From Deltaproteobacteria bacterium (GTDB taxonomy: Bacteria; Desulfobacterota; DSM-4660; Desulfatiglandales; B25-G16), in the NCBI GenBank assembly GCA_003646935.1, contig QMLW01000141.1:1-6004 (forward strand): a DNA stretch of 6,004 nt, given 5' to 3'. The translations under genes were made by a program, and so were the position numbers. Shown piece after piece: positions 1 to 5,950 of this stretch. The notes beneath the pieces were generated by a model. That model worked only from the letters and a program-made list of their open reading frames with translations. It was not told the origin of the DNA and made no database searches. Positions within the stretch are counted from its first letter, which is position 1; each line of letters opens with the position of its first letter.

Positions 1-716
1 ATCGAATCCGATCTGAGGTGATGGATCCGTATGTCTCCATTGACAATAATGAAGCCCGGATCTCTGTTAGGATCTTAGACTCTAAGAAGGGTATCAGACG
101 AAAAGCACTTCTGGATAAAATCAGGAGTGATCTCAATAGTAGACTTGGACCTTCAGGGATCAGAGCAACGGTCGCCGGAATGCTCGTTATGTACAACAAT
201 ATGTTACAAAGCCTGTTTAGGTCTCAAATCTTATCATTGGGCATTGTGTTGTTAGGCATAGCAATCATGTTACTCATTTTGTTCAGGTCCATCACTCTAG
301 CCATAATCGGCATTATTCCCAATTTTCTTGCAATAAGCATAGTTCTCGGAATCATGGGCTTGCTGGGTATCCCCCTGGATATGATGACCATAACAATTGC
401 CTCTATCACAATGGGGATAGCGATCGATGACACCATTCACTATATATATAGATTTAGGGAAGAGTTTGGCAAAAATGGTGACTATATTGAAACGCTGAAT
501 CTGTGTCATAGAAATGTGGGTAAGGCTATTATTAACACCTCTGTAACAATTATATTTGGCTTTTCCATATTGGTGTTATCCAATTTCATTCCGACTATCT
601 ATTTTGGCGTGTTTACTGGACTGGCTATGTTTATCGCTCTTTTATCTGTCCTGATGTTATTGCCAAAATTAATCTTGGTTTGGAGACCATTCAAAACTCA
701 CGGCCCTGAGTTATAA
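1..716 (+). CDS. RND/MMPL-family exporter, C-terminal part (5' truncated by window edge)
   Basis: This is the end of an inner-membrane RND-superfamily exporter, proton-driven in the family. The frame is open to the first complete codon at 3, so the GTG/ATG at 18-21 is not a real start. Counting from that GTG, about 65 residues of periplasmic porter-like sequence come first. Five hydrophobic segments follow: about 69-89, 92-118, 121-140, 169-190 and 195-221. The third carries MGIAIDDTIHYIYRFREE (132-149), the paired-Asp signature of the RND second-half membrane helix that takes part in proton relay. It ends with a short polar tail and TAA. The arrangement fits one half of a two-repeat RND protein of the MMPL/hopanoid-transporter-like branch. 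A MlaC-like gene lies 92 nt downstream on the same strand, which suggests lipid or hydrophobe transport; the substrate is inferred. The gene is noticeably AT-rich compared with the right half of the window. Confidence 0.88.
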   Translation, partial: RIRSEVMDPYVSIDNNEARISVRILDSKKGIRRKALLDKIRSDLNSRLGPSGIRATVAGMLVMYNNMLQSLFRSQILSLGIVLLGIAIMLLILFRSITLAIIGIIPNFLAISIVLGIMGLLGIPLDMMTITIASITMGIAIDDTIHYIYRFREEFGKNGDYIETLNLCHRNVGKAIINTSVTIIFGFSILVLSNFIPTIYFGVFTGLAMFIALLSVLMLLPKLILVWRPFKTHGPEL

Positions 717-808
717 GTTTGGAGTGATGGAGTAAAGGAAAATTGGCTCTTTATTTCATTTTCTTGAAAAATATTGCTGTTCATGGCAGAATTAATGAGT
801 CGAACACG

Positions 809-1465
809 ATGAGAATAAAACGGTACATATTCTTTAATGTCCACACAGTGGTGCTTTTTGCGCTGATTATGCTTCTTTCCTCTGCCATCTGGGCGGGGTC
901 CCAGCCAGTTATTGAATCTCTTAAAGGAACGCTCGATAAGATCATCGAGGTCCTCAATGATCAGTCCCTTCGAACACCGGCCAAGAAGAACGAAAGAAGA
1001 GACATCCTCATCAAATTGGTGAAAGAACGATTTGACGAGGAGGAATTTGCCCGTAGGGCATTGGGTATCCACTGGCGGGATAGGACCAGCGAGGAAAGAG
1101 AGGAATTTGTCGAGCTCTTCGGCGACCTTCTTCAGGGCACCTATTTAGATAAGATTGATGCGTATCTGGCCAAGGCGGGCAGCTTTTCAGCAAAGAATAT
1201 TCGCTACCTCAATGAAACGGTGAGGGGGAAGTATGTGATCGTTTCAACAAAGATCCTCACCAGCGATGATGCCGAGATTCCCGTGCTATACCTCTTTAAA
1301 AGCAAAGATGGCAATTGGCTTGTCTGTGATGTTGCAATTGAAGGGGTGAGCATCGCGAAAAATTACCGGGCACAGTTTAAGGAGATACTAGCCAACTCAT
1401 CATTCAAGGAACTCCTGTCCAGGCTGAAATCCAAGACAATAAATCTCACCGAGCAGAAAAAATAA
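809..1465 (+). CDS. MlaC-like (Ttg2D/toluene-tolerance family) periplasmic lipid-binding protein
   Basis: The protein is 218 residues, close to E. coli MlaC (about 211). Family members carry phospholipid or another hydrophobic ligand across the periplasm between inner- and outer-membrane machinery. A basic start (MRIKR), a hydrophobic core at about 12-28 and an AIWA-GS cleavage-like site near 29/30 form a signal peptide. The mature part is helix-rich and has the family's RTSEEREEFVELF segment (92-104). It also has the hallmark C-terminal stretch DVAIEGVSIAKNYRAQF (174-190). The frame continues upstream to a TTG at 743, which would add 22 residues ahead of the signal peptide; I prefer ATG 809, although its ribosome site is weak. 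That ATG overlaps the TGA of a 9-codon frame (783-812) as ATGA, so coupling is possible but unproven. It follows an RND exporter and converges on yfaZ with only 18 nt between stop codons. Its pairing with RND rather than with MlaFEDB implies a non-canonical partner, which is inference. Confidence 0.85.
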   Translation: MRIKRYIFFNVHTVVLFALIMLLSSAIWAGSQPVIESLKGTLDKIIEVLNDQSLRTPAKKNERRDILIKLVKERFDEEEFARRALGIHWRDRTSEEREEFVELFGDLLQGTYLDKIDAYLAKAGSFSAKNIRYLNETVRGKYVIVSTKILTSDDAEIPVLYLFKSKDGNWLVCDVAIEGVSIAKNYRAQFKEILANSSFKELLSRLKSKTINLTEQKK

Positions 1466-1483
1466 TGAAAAGTTGGAGCCGTG

Positions 1484-2074
1484 CTAGTAGTTTAGCCGGT
1501 AACCGACAAAAAGTACTGAATCCGATATCTTCCACCGCCCATAGCTGTTATCGAGTCGAGCGTGGATGTGCCTGTATCCGAGGATTATCGCCCCGTTTTC
1601 AACAACACGGAAATCAAGGCCGGTTCTCAGTTCAAGGTATCGTTCCGAATCCGAAAAGCGAAAGGGACCCGGGGCGAAGGAAACGCCTGCTGACACCTCG
1701 ACGGGCAGAGGAGAAATGGTTTGGGGAATGGGATATGTTGCTGCAGCCAGAACCCCTACCGCCATCACATCACCCTCTTTTTGATCCCTCTCTACATTTC
1801 CCAAAACACCCTTAAGGCCGATGCTCACCCGTAATGCGGGTGCCAATAGTTCCTTGCCCAAAGTCAATTTTATATCGGCTAGTTTGTAATCATCATCCCT
1901 GTACAGCACACCGAGCCCAGTTGAAAATACGGCCTTATCAAGGGGCAGGTCGGCATTAAACCGTGCCTCTAAATCCGAGCGGCTTGCATGAATCTCAAGA
2001 TCATACATGCCTGCAAATGAAGTAGTTGAAGCCAATATTGCGATAAAGACGATCGGTATGACAAGTGTTCTCAT
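1484..2074 (-). CDS. yfaZ: YfaZ-family outer-membrane beta-barrel protein
   Basis: The protein is 196 residues. The N-terminus MRTLVIPIVFIAILASTTSFAG is a signal peptide, with likely cleavage after Ala21. The rest alternates polar and hydrophobic residues as in a small beta barrel, and it ends in an aromatic residue (GYRLNY), as expected for barrel proteins recognised by the BAM complex. Mid-protein features (LGVLYRDDD at 54-62, SAGVSFAPGPF at 128-138, a GYRHI strand at 166-170) resemble the YfaZ family, whose E. coli member is about 180 residues and of unknown function. The frame opens further upstream to TTG 2113, but ATG 2074 places the signal peptide at the N-terminus and follows a purine-rich GGAGG/GGTGGGG stretch. 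It is the last gene of the minus-strand set, 52 nt after the YdcF-like gene. No terminator is evident in the 18 nt before the convergent MlaC-like gene. Confidence 0.75.
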   Translation of the reverse strand: MRTLVIPIVFIAILASTTSFAGMYDLEIHASRSDLEARFNADLPLDKAVFSTGLGVLYRDDDYKLADIKLTLGKELLAPALRVSIGLKGVLGNVERDQKEGDVMAVGVLAAATYPIPQTISPLPVEVSAGVSFAPGPFRFSDSERYLELRTGLDFRVVENGAIILGYRHIHARLDNSYGRWKISDSVLFVGYRLNY

Positions 2075-2126
2075 ATCCCCACCATTTCCTCCCTGACGAC
2101 GTATACAGGACAATTGGCAACAAACA

Positions 2127-2870
2127 TCAGATACGATACTTGAATTTATAGTAGATCAGTTTCTGGTACTCGATAATGAGCTCCTTGGTGTACGCTCGAT
2201 TCTTCCACCAATCCTTTGGGTTGAATTGCTGGTAATGTGAGGGCAGGGATATTATCTTGACTTCAGAATCCTTGAAAACCCTCCTGAAGGTAAGGTATGC
2301 ACGACGAGAGTGCATCAGGGAGGTGACTACTATTATGGACGTATACCCCTTATCCAGCACAAATGTCCGAACCAGGTTGGCCTCTTCTATGGTGCTTCCC
2401 ACCCTCTTATCAGGAGAAAGTATCGCCTCTGATGGGATCCCAAAACCCTCTGCTATCATCGTAAACAAGTCGAACGCAGTGGGGTAATCCTCGATTTTAG
2501 TCTTCAGGTAATCGAGGCCATCGGGCTTGAGTTCCTTTGCCTTGAAGATGTATGGTGCGAGGCCCTTTTGATAGACATCAACCGCTGCGAGGGAATTACC
2601 CACGCCGGGACCTCCAAGGCAAACGATAAGGTCCGCCTTCTGGGGCTTGTGTTCCACAATAAGGTACTCGCCTAATTGAATGAATAACGGAATACGATAT
2701 GCGGTGATAACGAAGTACAGGATGAATAGAATAAAAAAGATCCATTTCCATACCGATAACCCCGGCCTTCGACGTTTCTTTTTCTTATCAATTGACTCGG
2801 GCAGGCCGAGTTCATCGGTTTGCCGGGGGGCTTCCCCTGTTTGTGCCTCCCCTTGGTACTGGTAGTTCAT
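2127..2870 (-). CDS. DUF218 / YdcF-SanA-ElyC-like membrane-anchored protein
   Basis: The protein is 247 residues. A charged, Gln/Glu-rich N-tail (1-28) and a very basic run KKKKRRR (29-35) precede one membrane helix (about 41-58), which predicts the N-terminus inside and the main domain outside the cytoplasm. The domain has the DUF218 pattern: ADLIVCLGGPG (79-89), GSTIEEANLV (158-167, equivalent to the family's S-x-T-x-E-N/E-A), VVTSLMHSRRAYLTFRRVF (181-199), and a terminal helix after WWKNR. Family members SanA, ElyC and YdcF are linked to envelope integrity or peptidoglycan-precursor metabolism; YdcF binds SAM in vitro, and the true reaction is not settled. The start has an AAGGG-type ribosome site 7-8 nt upstream and lies 17 nt after the dtd stop, so the two genes are probably co-transcribed. 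The assignment is to family level; no specific function is claimed. Confidence 0.85.
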   Translation of the reverse strand: MNYQYQGEAQTGEAPRQTDELGLPESIDKKKKRRRPGLSVWKWIFFILFILYFVITAYRIPLFIQLGEYLIVEHKPQKADLIVCLGGPGVGNSLAAVDVYQKGLAPYIFKAKELKPDGLDYLKTKIEDYPTAFDLFTMIAEGFGIPSEAILSPDKRVGSTIEEANLVRTFVLDKGYTSIIVVTSLMHSRRAYLTFRRVFKDSEVKIISLPSHYQQFNPKDWWKNRAYTKELIIEYQKLIYYKFKYRI

Positions 2871-2887
2871 CCTTGCACCCTTTTTGG

Positions 2888-3337
2888 CTAAAAAGTCTTC
2901 GCGCTGTCAAGCAACATGGTGACAGGGCCATCGTTTACGAGGTGAACGTCCATCATCTCCTGAAATTTTCCCTCGGCCACCTTGATGCCCTTTTCCCTCA
3001 GAAATCCAATGAACTCTCGATATAGATCATTGGCGAGGGCCGGGTCAGCGGCCCGCACAAAGGACGGTCTCCTGCCCTTTCGACAGTCTCCCCACAGGGT
3101 AAACTGGGATACAACGAGGGCCTCGCCACCTGCCTCCAGCAGGGATACATTCATCTTATCATTGCTATCGCTGAAGATCCGGAGGTTCGCCACCTTTGAT
3201 GCCAGGTAATCCGCGTCCTCGCTTTGATCTCCTTCACCAACTCCCAGAAAAACCAACAGGCCGCTGCCTATCTTCCCCACGATCTCTTCGCCAACTACCA
3301 CCTCTGCCGTCTTTACCCGCTGCACTACCGCCCGCAT
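2888..3337 (-). CDS. dtd: D-aminoacyl-tRNA deacylase
   Basis: Dtd hydrolyses D-amino acids (and glycine from tRNA-Ala) off mischarged tRNAs in the cytosol; it is a chiral proofreading enzyme that acts as a dimer. The 149 residues match the family length (145 in E. coli). The protein begins MRAVVQRV, as the family does. It carries SQFTLWGD (77-84), with Thr80 aligned to the E. coli active-site threonine. It also carries NDGPVT (135-140), the Gly-Pro motif that rejects L-amino acids through a cis-proline. The frame stays open for 31 more codons to ATG 3430, but those residues (Asn/Thr-rich, partly encoded by a repeat and a palindrome) have no family counterpart. ATG 3337 also has a clear GAGGAG site. 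Dtd is first of three co-oriented genes (dtd, DUF218, yfaZ). It is complete, with all key motifs intact. Confidence 0.96.
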   Translation of the reverse strand: MRAVVQRVKTAEVVVGEEIVGKIGSGLLVFLGVGEGDQSEDADYLASKVANLRIFSDSNDKMNVSLLEAGGEALVVSQFTLWGDCRKGRRPSFVRAADPALANDLYREFIGFLREKGIKVAEGKFQEMMDVHLVNDGPVTMLLDSAKTF

Positions 3338-3341
3338 GAAT

Positions 3342-3347
3342 CTCCTC
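3342..3347 (-). promoter_or_regulatory. Shine-Dalgarno site that fixes the dtd start
   Basis: On the minus strand GAGGAG lies four bases before ATG 3337. It is the best ribosome site in this set. Together with the family N-terminus MRAVVQRV it decides for 3337 over the upstream in-frame ATG at 3430. Confidence 0.75.
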
Positions 3348-3364
3348 ACACCGGAATAGGTAAT

Positions 3365-3395
3365 GTTTGTTGTGTTATTCGAGTTTGTTGTGTTA
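3365..3395. repeat. 13-bp direct repeat, two copies, 18-bp period
   Basis: GTTTGTTGTGTTA occurs at 3365-3377 and again, identical, at 3383-3395 (TAACACAACAAAC on the minus strand). It lies 28 bases upstream of the dtd start, in the presumed leader or promoter zone. An 18-bp period is near two helical turns, so a tandem regulator site is possible. A chance or slippage duplication is equally possible. Confidence 0.6.
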
Positions 3396-3424
3396 CTAAT
3401 CTTCTCGTAATAGTCTTGACGTTT

Positions 3425-3512
3425 CGTCATGCCGGACCCCGGATCAAGTCCAGGGCAGGCTTTGATCCGGCATCCAGAAACATTCTGGATTCAGGCTTAC
3501 GCCGGAATGACG
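3425..3512. repeat. Composite nested palindromic element (REP/MITE-like)
   Basis: This is an 88-bp element whose ends are imperfect inverted copies (CGTCATGCCGG at 3425-3435 against CCGGAATGACG at 3502-3512). Inside are an 8-bp perfect pair (ATGCCGGA 3429-3436 with TCCGGCAT 3466-3473) and an alternative 9-bp perfect pair (CCGGATCAA 3439-3447 with TTGATCCGG 3462-3470). There is also a tight hairpin (ATCCAGAA 3472-3479 with TTCTGGAT 3483-3490, 3-nt loop) and an imperfect one (ATTCAGGC 3489-3496 with GCCGGAAT 3501-3508, 4-nt loop). The CGTCAT-CCGG...ATCCAG arrangement resembles palindromic repeats scattered between genes in many proteobacterial genomes. No target-site duplication or coding capacity is visible. 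It sits between the divergent dtd and radical SAM genes. Copy number cannot be judged from one window. Confidence 0.75.
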
Positions 3513-3615
3513 TAGCGTTAGACAATTATGATATGTTCAATAACAACTTAATAAGCTTCCGCTTGCCTCGTCAGCTTCGTAGAGTGGGCAGATAACAAAC
3601 CCAACGAACGCTATC

Positions 3616-4977
3616 ATGAAACCAACGGTACTACTGGTCAATCCCTGGATATATGACTTTGCGGCCTACGATCTGTGGGCAAAACCAATGGGTTTGCTAT
3701 ACCTGGCGAGCCGCCTCAGGGAATCGGGCCTTTCGGTGTACCTCATCGATTGCCTCGATGTTCACCACCCGCTCATGGGTGAAACTGCATATGCCAAAAA
3801 ACCCCTTCGGCGTTTGTATGGCACAGGGAAATATTGGAAACACCGTGTGCCCAAACCCCAGAAGCTCTCCTCCATACAAAGGCCATATAGCCGTTACGGT
3901 ATTGATCCCCAGGCATTTCAGAAAGATCTGAAGAGCGTAAAACGGCCAGCCGCTGCGCTTGTTACCTCCTTGATGACCTACTGGTACCCGGGAGCATTTG
4001 AGGCAATAGGCCTCATCAAGGATATGCACCCGGATGTACCGGTCCTGCTCGGTGGAATATACGCCACGCTCTGCCCTGAGCATGCCAGAACTCACTCTCA
4101 GGCTGACTTTGTCATCCCCTCCCCAAGCCAATACTGGCCTGCGAAATTGGATAACATATTACAAACCATTATACCAAATCTTCAGCTTAAAAAAAAGGTA
4201 GAACCCTTCACCCCATACCCAGCCTTTGATCTGCTCACAAACATCGAGTATGTATGCATATCAGGTTCTTTTGGATGCCCCTTTCGATGCGCCTACTGTG
4301 CCTCCCCCTACCTGAGTCCCCCTTTTCTCAAACGAGATCCCCTTGCGTTGTTCGAGGAGGTCCTCTACTGGCATAAGCATTACCGCGTAAGGGATTTCGC
4401 GTTCTACGACGATGCCCTTCTCACTGACTCCCATCGCCATATCTGCGTCTTCTTGGAGGAAGTGCTACGACGGAACCTGGACATCAGATTCCACTGTCCC
4501 AATGGAATCCACATCACCTACATCGACAGGGATGTTGCGAAACTCCTATTTAAAGCGGGTTTCAAGACGATCCGATTGGGATTGGAGACCTCCGACCCTC
4601 AGCTTCAGGACCATCTGGGGAGAAAGTTTGCCACCGGCGAATTCGAGAGGGCCGTTGCTCTCCTTAAATCGGCAGGGTTTCGATCCGATCAGCTCGGCGT
4701 CTACCTGCTCATGGGCCTTCCCGGCCAGAGCTATGAGCAGGTAGCCAAAACCATTGCCTACGTGGGACAGGTAGGGGCAATTCCCTACCTGAGCGAGTAT
4801 TCGCCCATACCCCATACGGAGCTATGGAAAGCGGCAGTGGAGACATCGCGGTTTGATCTCGCCTCAGAGCCACTCTTTCACAACAACTCGATTCTTCCCT
4901 GCTGGAGCGGCGAGGCCCTCGAAAATGTAGGCTCATTAAAGGCCATGGTGCGGGAGATAAGAGAAAAAAACAGGTAA
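3616..4977 (+). CDS. B12-binding-domain radical SAM protein
   Basis: The protein is 453 residues. Residues 1 to about 185 look like a cobalamin-binding Rossmann-like domain: VLLVNPW (5-11), the KPMGLLYLASRLRESG helix (23-38), SLMTYWYPG (118-126) and VPVLLGGIYATLCPEHA (141-157). The classic DxHxxG base-off motif is not clearly present; DVHHPLMG at 48-55 is only a partial match. The radical SAM domain follows, with the [4Fe-4S] motif CPFRCAYC (Cys221, Cys225, Cys228), LGLETSDPQL (321-330) and LMGLPGQSYEQV (365-376), as in BchE/methyltransferase-like families. Such enzymes cleave SAM to start radical methylations, ring formations or rearrangements, usually in anaerobes. The substrate is unknown: no biosynthetic neighbours are visible, and flanking genes are convergent or divergent. 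ATG 3616 has no strong ribosome site, but it starts right at the domain. A strong terminator follows. Confidence 0.9.
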   Translation: MKPTVLLVNPWIYDFAAYDLWAKPMGLLYLASRLRESGLSVYLIDCLDVHHPLMGETAYAKKPLRRLYGTGKYWKHRVPKPQKLSSIQRPYSRYGIDPQAFQKDLKSVKRPAAALVTSLMTYWYPGAFEAIGLIKDMHPDVPVLLGGIYATLCPEHARTHSQADFVIPSPSQYWPAKLDNILQTIIPNLQLKKKVEPFTPYPAFDLLTNIEYVCISGSFGCPFRCAYCASPYLSPPFLKRDPLALFEEVLYWHKHYRVRDFAFYDDALLTDSHRHICVFLEEVLRRNLDIRFHCPNGIHITYIDRDVAKLLFKAGFKTIRLGLETSDPQLQDHLGRKFATGEFERAVALLKSAGFRSDQLGVYLLMGLPGQSYEQVAKTIAYVGQVGAIPYLSEYSPIPHTELWKAAVETSRFDLASEPLFHNNSILPCWSGEALENVGSLKAMVREIREKNR

Positions 4978-4980
4978 GAG

Positions 4981-5044
4981 GCGTAAGGCTAAGGGCATAG
5001 GGTATTTTGCCTCTTGCCCTGCGCCCTTAGCCTTGTGCATTTTT
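4981..5044 (+). terminator. Intrinsic terminator of the radical SAM gene
   Basis: A long hairpin begins four bases after the stop codon. The arms are 4981-4996 and 5023-5038, pairing over 16 bp: a perfect 12-bp core (AAGGCTAAGGGC/GCCCTTAGCCTT) plus four base pairs including two G-U. The loop can pair further (4998-5004 with 5015-5021). The right arm is followed by A and then TTTTT (5040-5044), the U-tract for plus-strand transcripts. It also sits directly past the larB stop. On the minus strand the T-run (complement of 4964-4970) is 10 nt away, so termination of larB would be weaker. Confidence 0.85.
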
Positions 5045-5792
5045 ATAATCTATTTATCAGGCTCGCGGCGTATCCGGCCCCGAACCCGTTATCGATATTC
5101 ACCACCGTCACCCCGGACGAGCAGCTGTTCAGCATACCCAAAAGCGCGGACAGGCCCCTGAAGCTGGCCCCATATCCGGTGCTGGTGGGAACCGCTATTA
5201 CCGGCTTATCAACGAGGCCTCCCACAATGCTGGGAAGGGCCCCCTCCATGCCCGCCACCACCACGATCACCGAGGCCTCCATAAGGGCATCCCTTTTGCC
5301 TAGGATGCGATGGAGCCCCGATACCCCTACATCAAAGATGGTCTCTACCTCATTGCCCATGAACCTCGCGGTAATTGCCGTCTCCTCAGCAACGGGTATA
5401 TCCGCCGTTCCCGCGCTGATCACCAGGATAGTGCCCTTTCCCCTCCTGTCGATAGGCTTCACTTCCAAGGTGAAGACCTTTGATTTGGGAAAGTACTCCC
5501 CCTGAGGAAACTGCTCCTTCACGACCTTCGCCTTATCTTCGGTAAGCCTCGTAACCAGGATATTTTCCTCCTTTTCCTTCATCCTCCTGATGATCTCCAC
5601 GATCTCCTCTGTCTCCTTGCCCCAGCCGTAGATAACCTCGGGGAACCCCTTTCGCAAGGCTCGGTGATGATCAATGCTGGCAAAACCTATATCCTCAAAG
5701 GGCAAGTCCCTGAGCCTGGTGATGGCCTCATCGACCCCTACCGTGCCATCCTTTATCTTCTCTATAAGATCCTTGAGCGTTCCAATGTCCAT
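5043..5792 (-). CDS. larB: Nickel pincer cofactor biosynthesis protein LarB (P2CMN synthase)
   Basis: LarB carboxylates and hydrolyses nicotinic acid adenine dinucleotide to pyridinium-3,5-biscarboxylic acid mononucleotide plus AMP. This is the first step to the nickel-pincer nucleotide used by lactate racemase and related LarA enzymes. The 249 residues match family length. The sequence shows FPEVIYGWGK (50-59) in the N-terminal part. The PurE-like C-terminal domain carries ISAGTADIPVAEE (125-137), VVAGMEGALPSIVGGLV (178-194), VPTSTGYGASFRGL (201-214) and LNSCSSGVTVVNIDNGFGAG (221-240). Cys224 in the NSC motif corresponds to the cysteine reported as catalytic in the lactobacillar enzyme. The gene converges on the radical SAM gene and shares its hairpin. 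No larC, larE or larA is in the window, so partners must lie elsewhere or beyond the right edge. An extended -10 promoter lies just upstream; the ribosome site is weak. Confidence 0.95.
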   Translation of the reverse strand: MDIGTLKDLIEKIKDGTVGVDEAITRLRDLPFEDIGFASIDHHRALRKGFPEVIYGWGKETEEIVEIIRRMKEKEENILVTRLTEDKAKVVKEQFPQGEYFPKSKVFTLEVKPIDRRGKGTILVISAGTADIPVAEETAITARFMGNEVETIFDVGVSGLHRILGKRDALMEASVIVVVAGMEGALPSIVGGLVDKPVIAVPTSTGYGASFRGLSALLGMLNSCSSGVTVVNIDNGFGAGYAASLINRL

Positions 5793-5816
5793 GATTATTC
5801 AGTGCCTAAAATTTGA

Positions 5817-5826
5817 ATTATAGCAC
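5817..5826 (-). promoter_or_regulatory. Predicted extended -10 promoter of larB
   Basis: On the minus strand the sequence reads GTGCTATAATTC. The perfect TATAAT is 5822-5817, with TGC directly upstream (5825-5823) forming an extended -10. No good -35 exists at 16-18 bp spacing (AAGATG at 17), which is tolerated with extended -10 boxes. Initiation would fall near 5810, giving a leader of about 17 nt. Confidence 0.55.
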
Positions 5827-5864
5827 CCCAAAAAATTGCCATCTTTTATCGCACATTGCAATAG

Positions 5865-5874
5865 AGGCATGCCT
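5865..5874. promoter_or_regulatory. Perfect 10-bp palindrome, possible operator
   Basis: AGGCATGCCT is self-complementary and lies between the two mirrored -10 boxes. For the rightward TATAAT at 5892-5897 it occupies the place of the -35 element; for larB it would be an upstream site. A role in protein binding is inference from position and symmetry. Confidence 0.35.
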
Positions 5875-5950
5875 GTGAATTGAATCATGGCTATAATTCT
5901 AAGTCAAGTTCATTGATTTTTTCGCTCCTATAACTCCCCCAAAAATCTCA

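Larger units (their letters stand above)
5815..5899. repeat. 10-bp inverted repeat carrying outward-facing -10 boxes
   Basis: GAATTATAGC at 5815-5824 and GCTATAATTC at 5890-5899 are perfect inverted copies 65 nt apart. Each contains TATAAT, one pointing left toward larB and one pointing right out of the window. This is a mirrored arrangement that suits divergent promoters. Confidence 0.6.

Noticed and set aside
764..792. TTGAAA with CAGAAT as a promoter before the MlaC-like gene
   Set aside because: The -10 is poor and initiation near 799 would leave about 10 nt before ATG 809, too short for a ribosome site; the gap is short enough for co-transcription with the exporter.
743..808. TTG 743 as the start of the MlaC-like gene
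   Set aside because: It would place 22 residues ahead of a complete signal peptide; MlaC-family proteins begin at the signal peptide, so ATG 809 is preferred.
783..812. Nine-codon frame overlapping the MlaC-like start as ATGA
   Set aside because: It has no ribosome site and no other support. It may be chance, so it is mentioned only in the gene entry.
1465..1815. 116-codon plus-strand frame overlapping yfaZ
   Set aside because: It is Arg/Pro/Ser-rich with no recognisable family and lies antisense to a convincing outer-membrane protein gene; it is a shadow.
3417..3429. TGACG-N3-CGTCA inverted repeat at the left end of the palindromic element
   Set aside because: The arms are only 5 bp and one belongs to the element terminus; it is too short to claim as a separate site.
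3338..3430. N-terminal extension of dtd to ATG 3430
   Set aside because: The residues come from the direct repeat and the edge of the palindrome, and have no counterpart in the Dtd family; ATG 3337 has the better ribosome site.
3425..3512. CRISPR array or tRNA-like fold in the intergenic palindromes
   Set aside because: There are no evenly spaced identical repeats with unique spacers and no cloverleaf or anticodon-arm pattern; the pairing fits nested palindromes instead.
3519..3546. TAGACA plus TAACAA as a promoter for the radical SAM gene
   Set aside because: The spacing is 16 bp and the -10 matches only about half of consensus; TATGAT at 3527-3532 has no -35. No promoter could be called with confidence.
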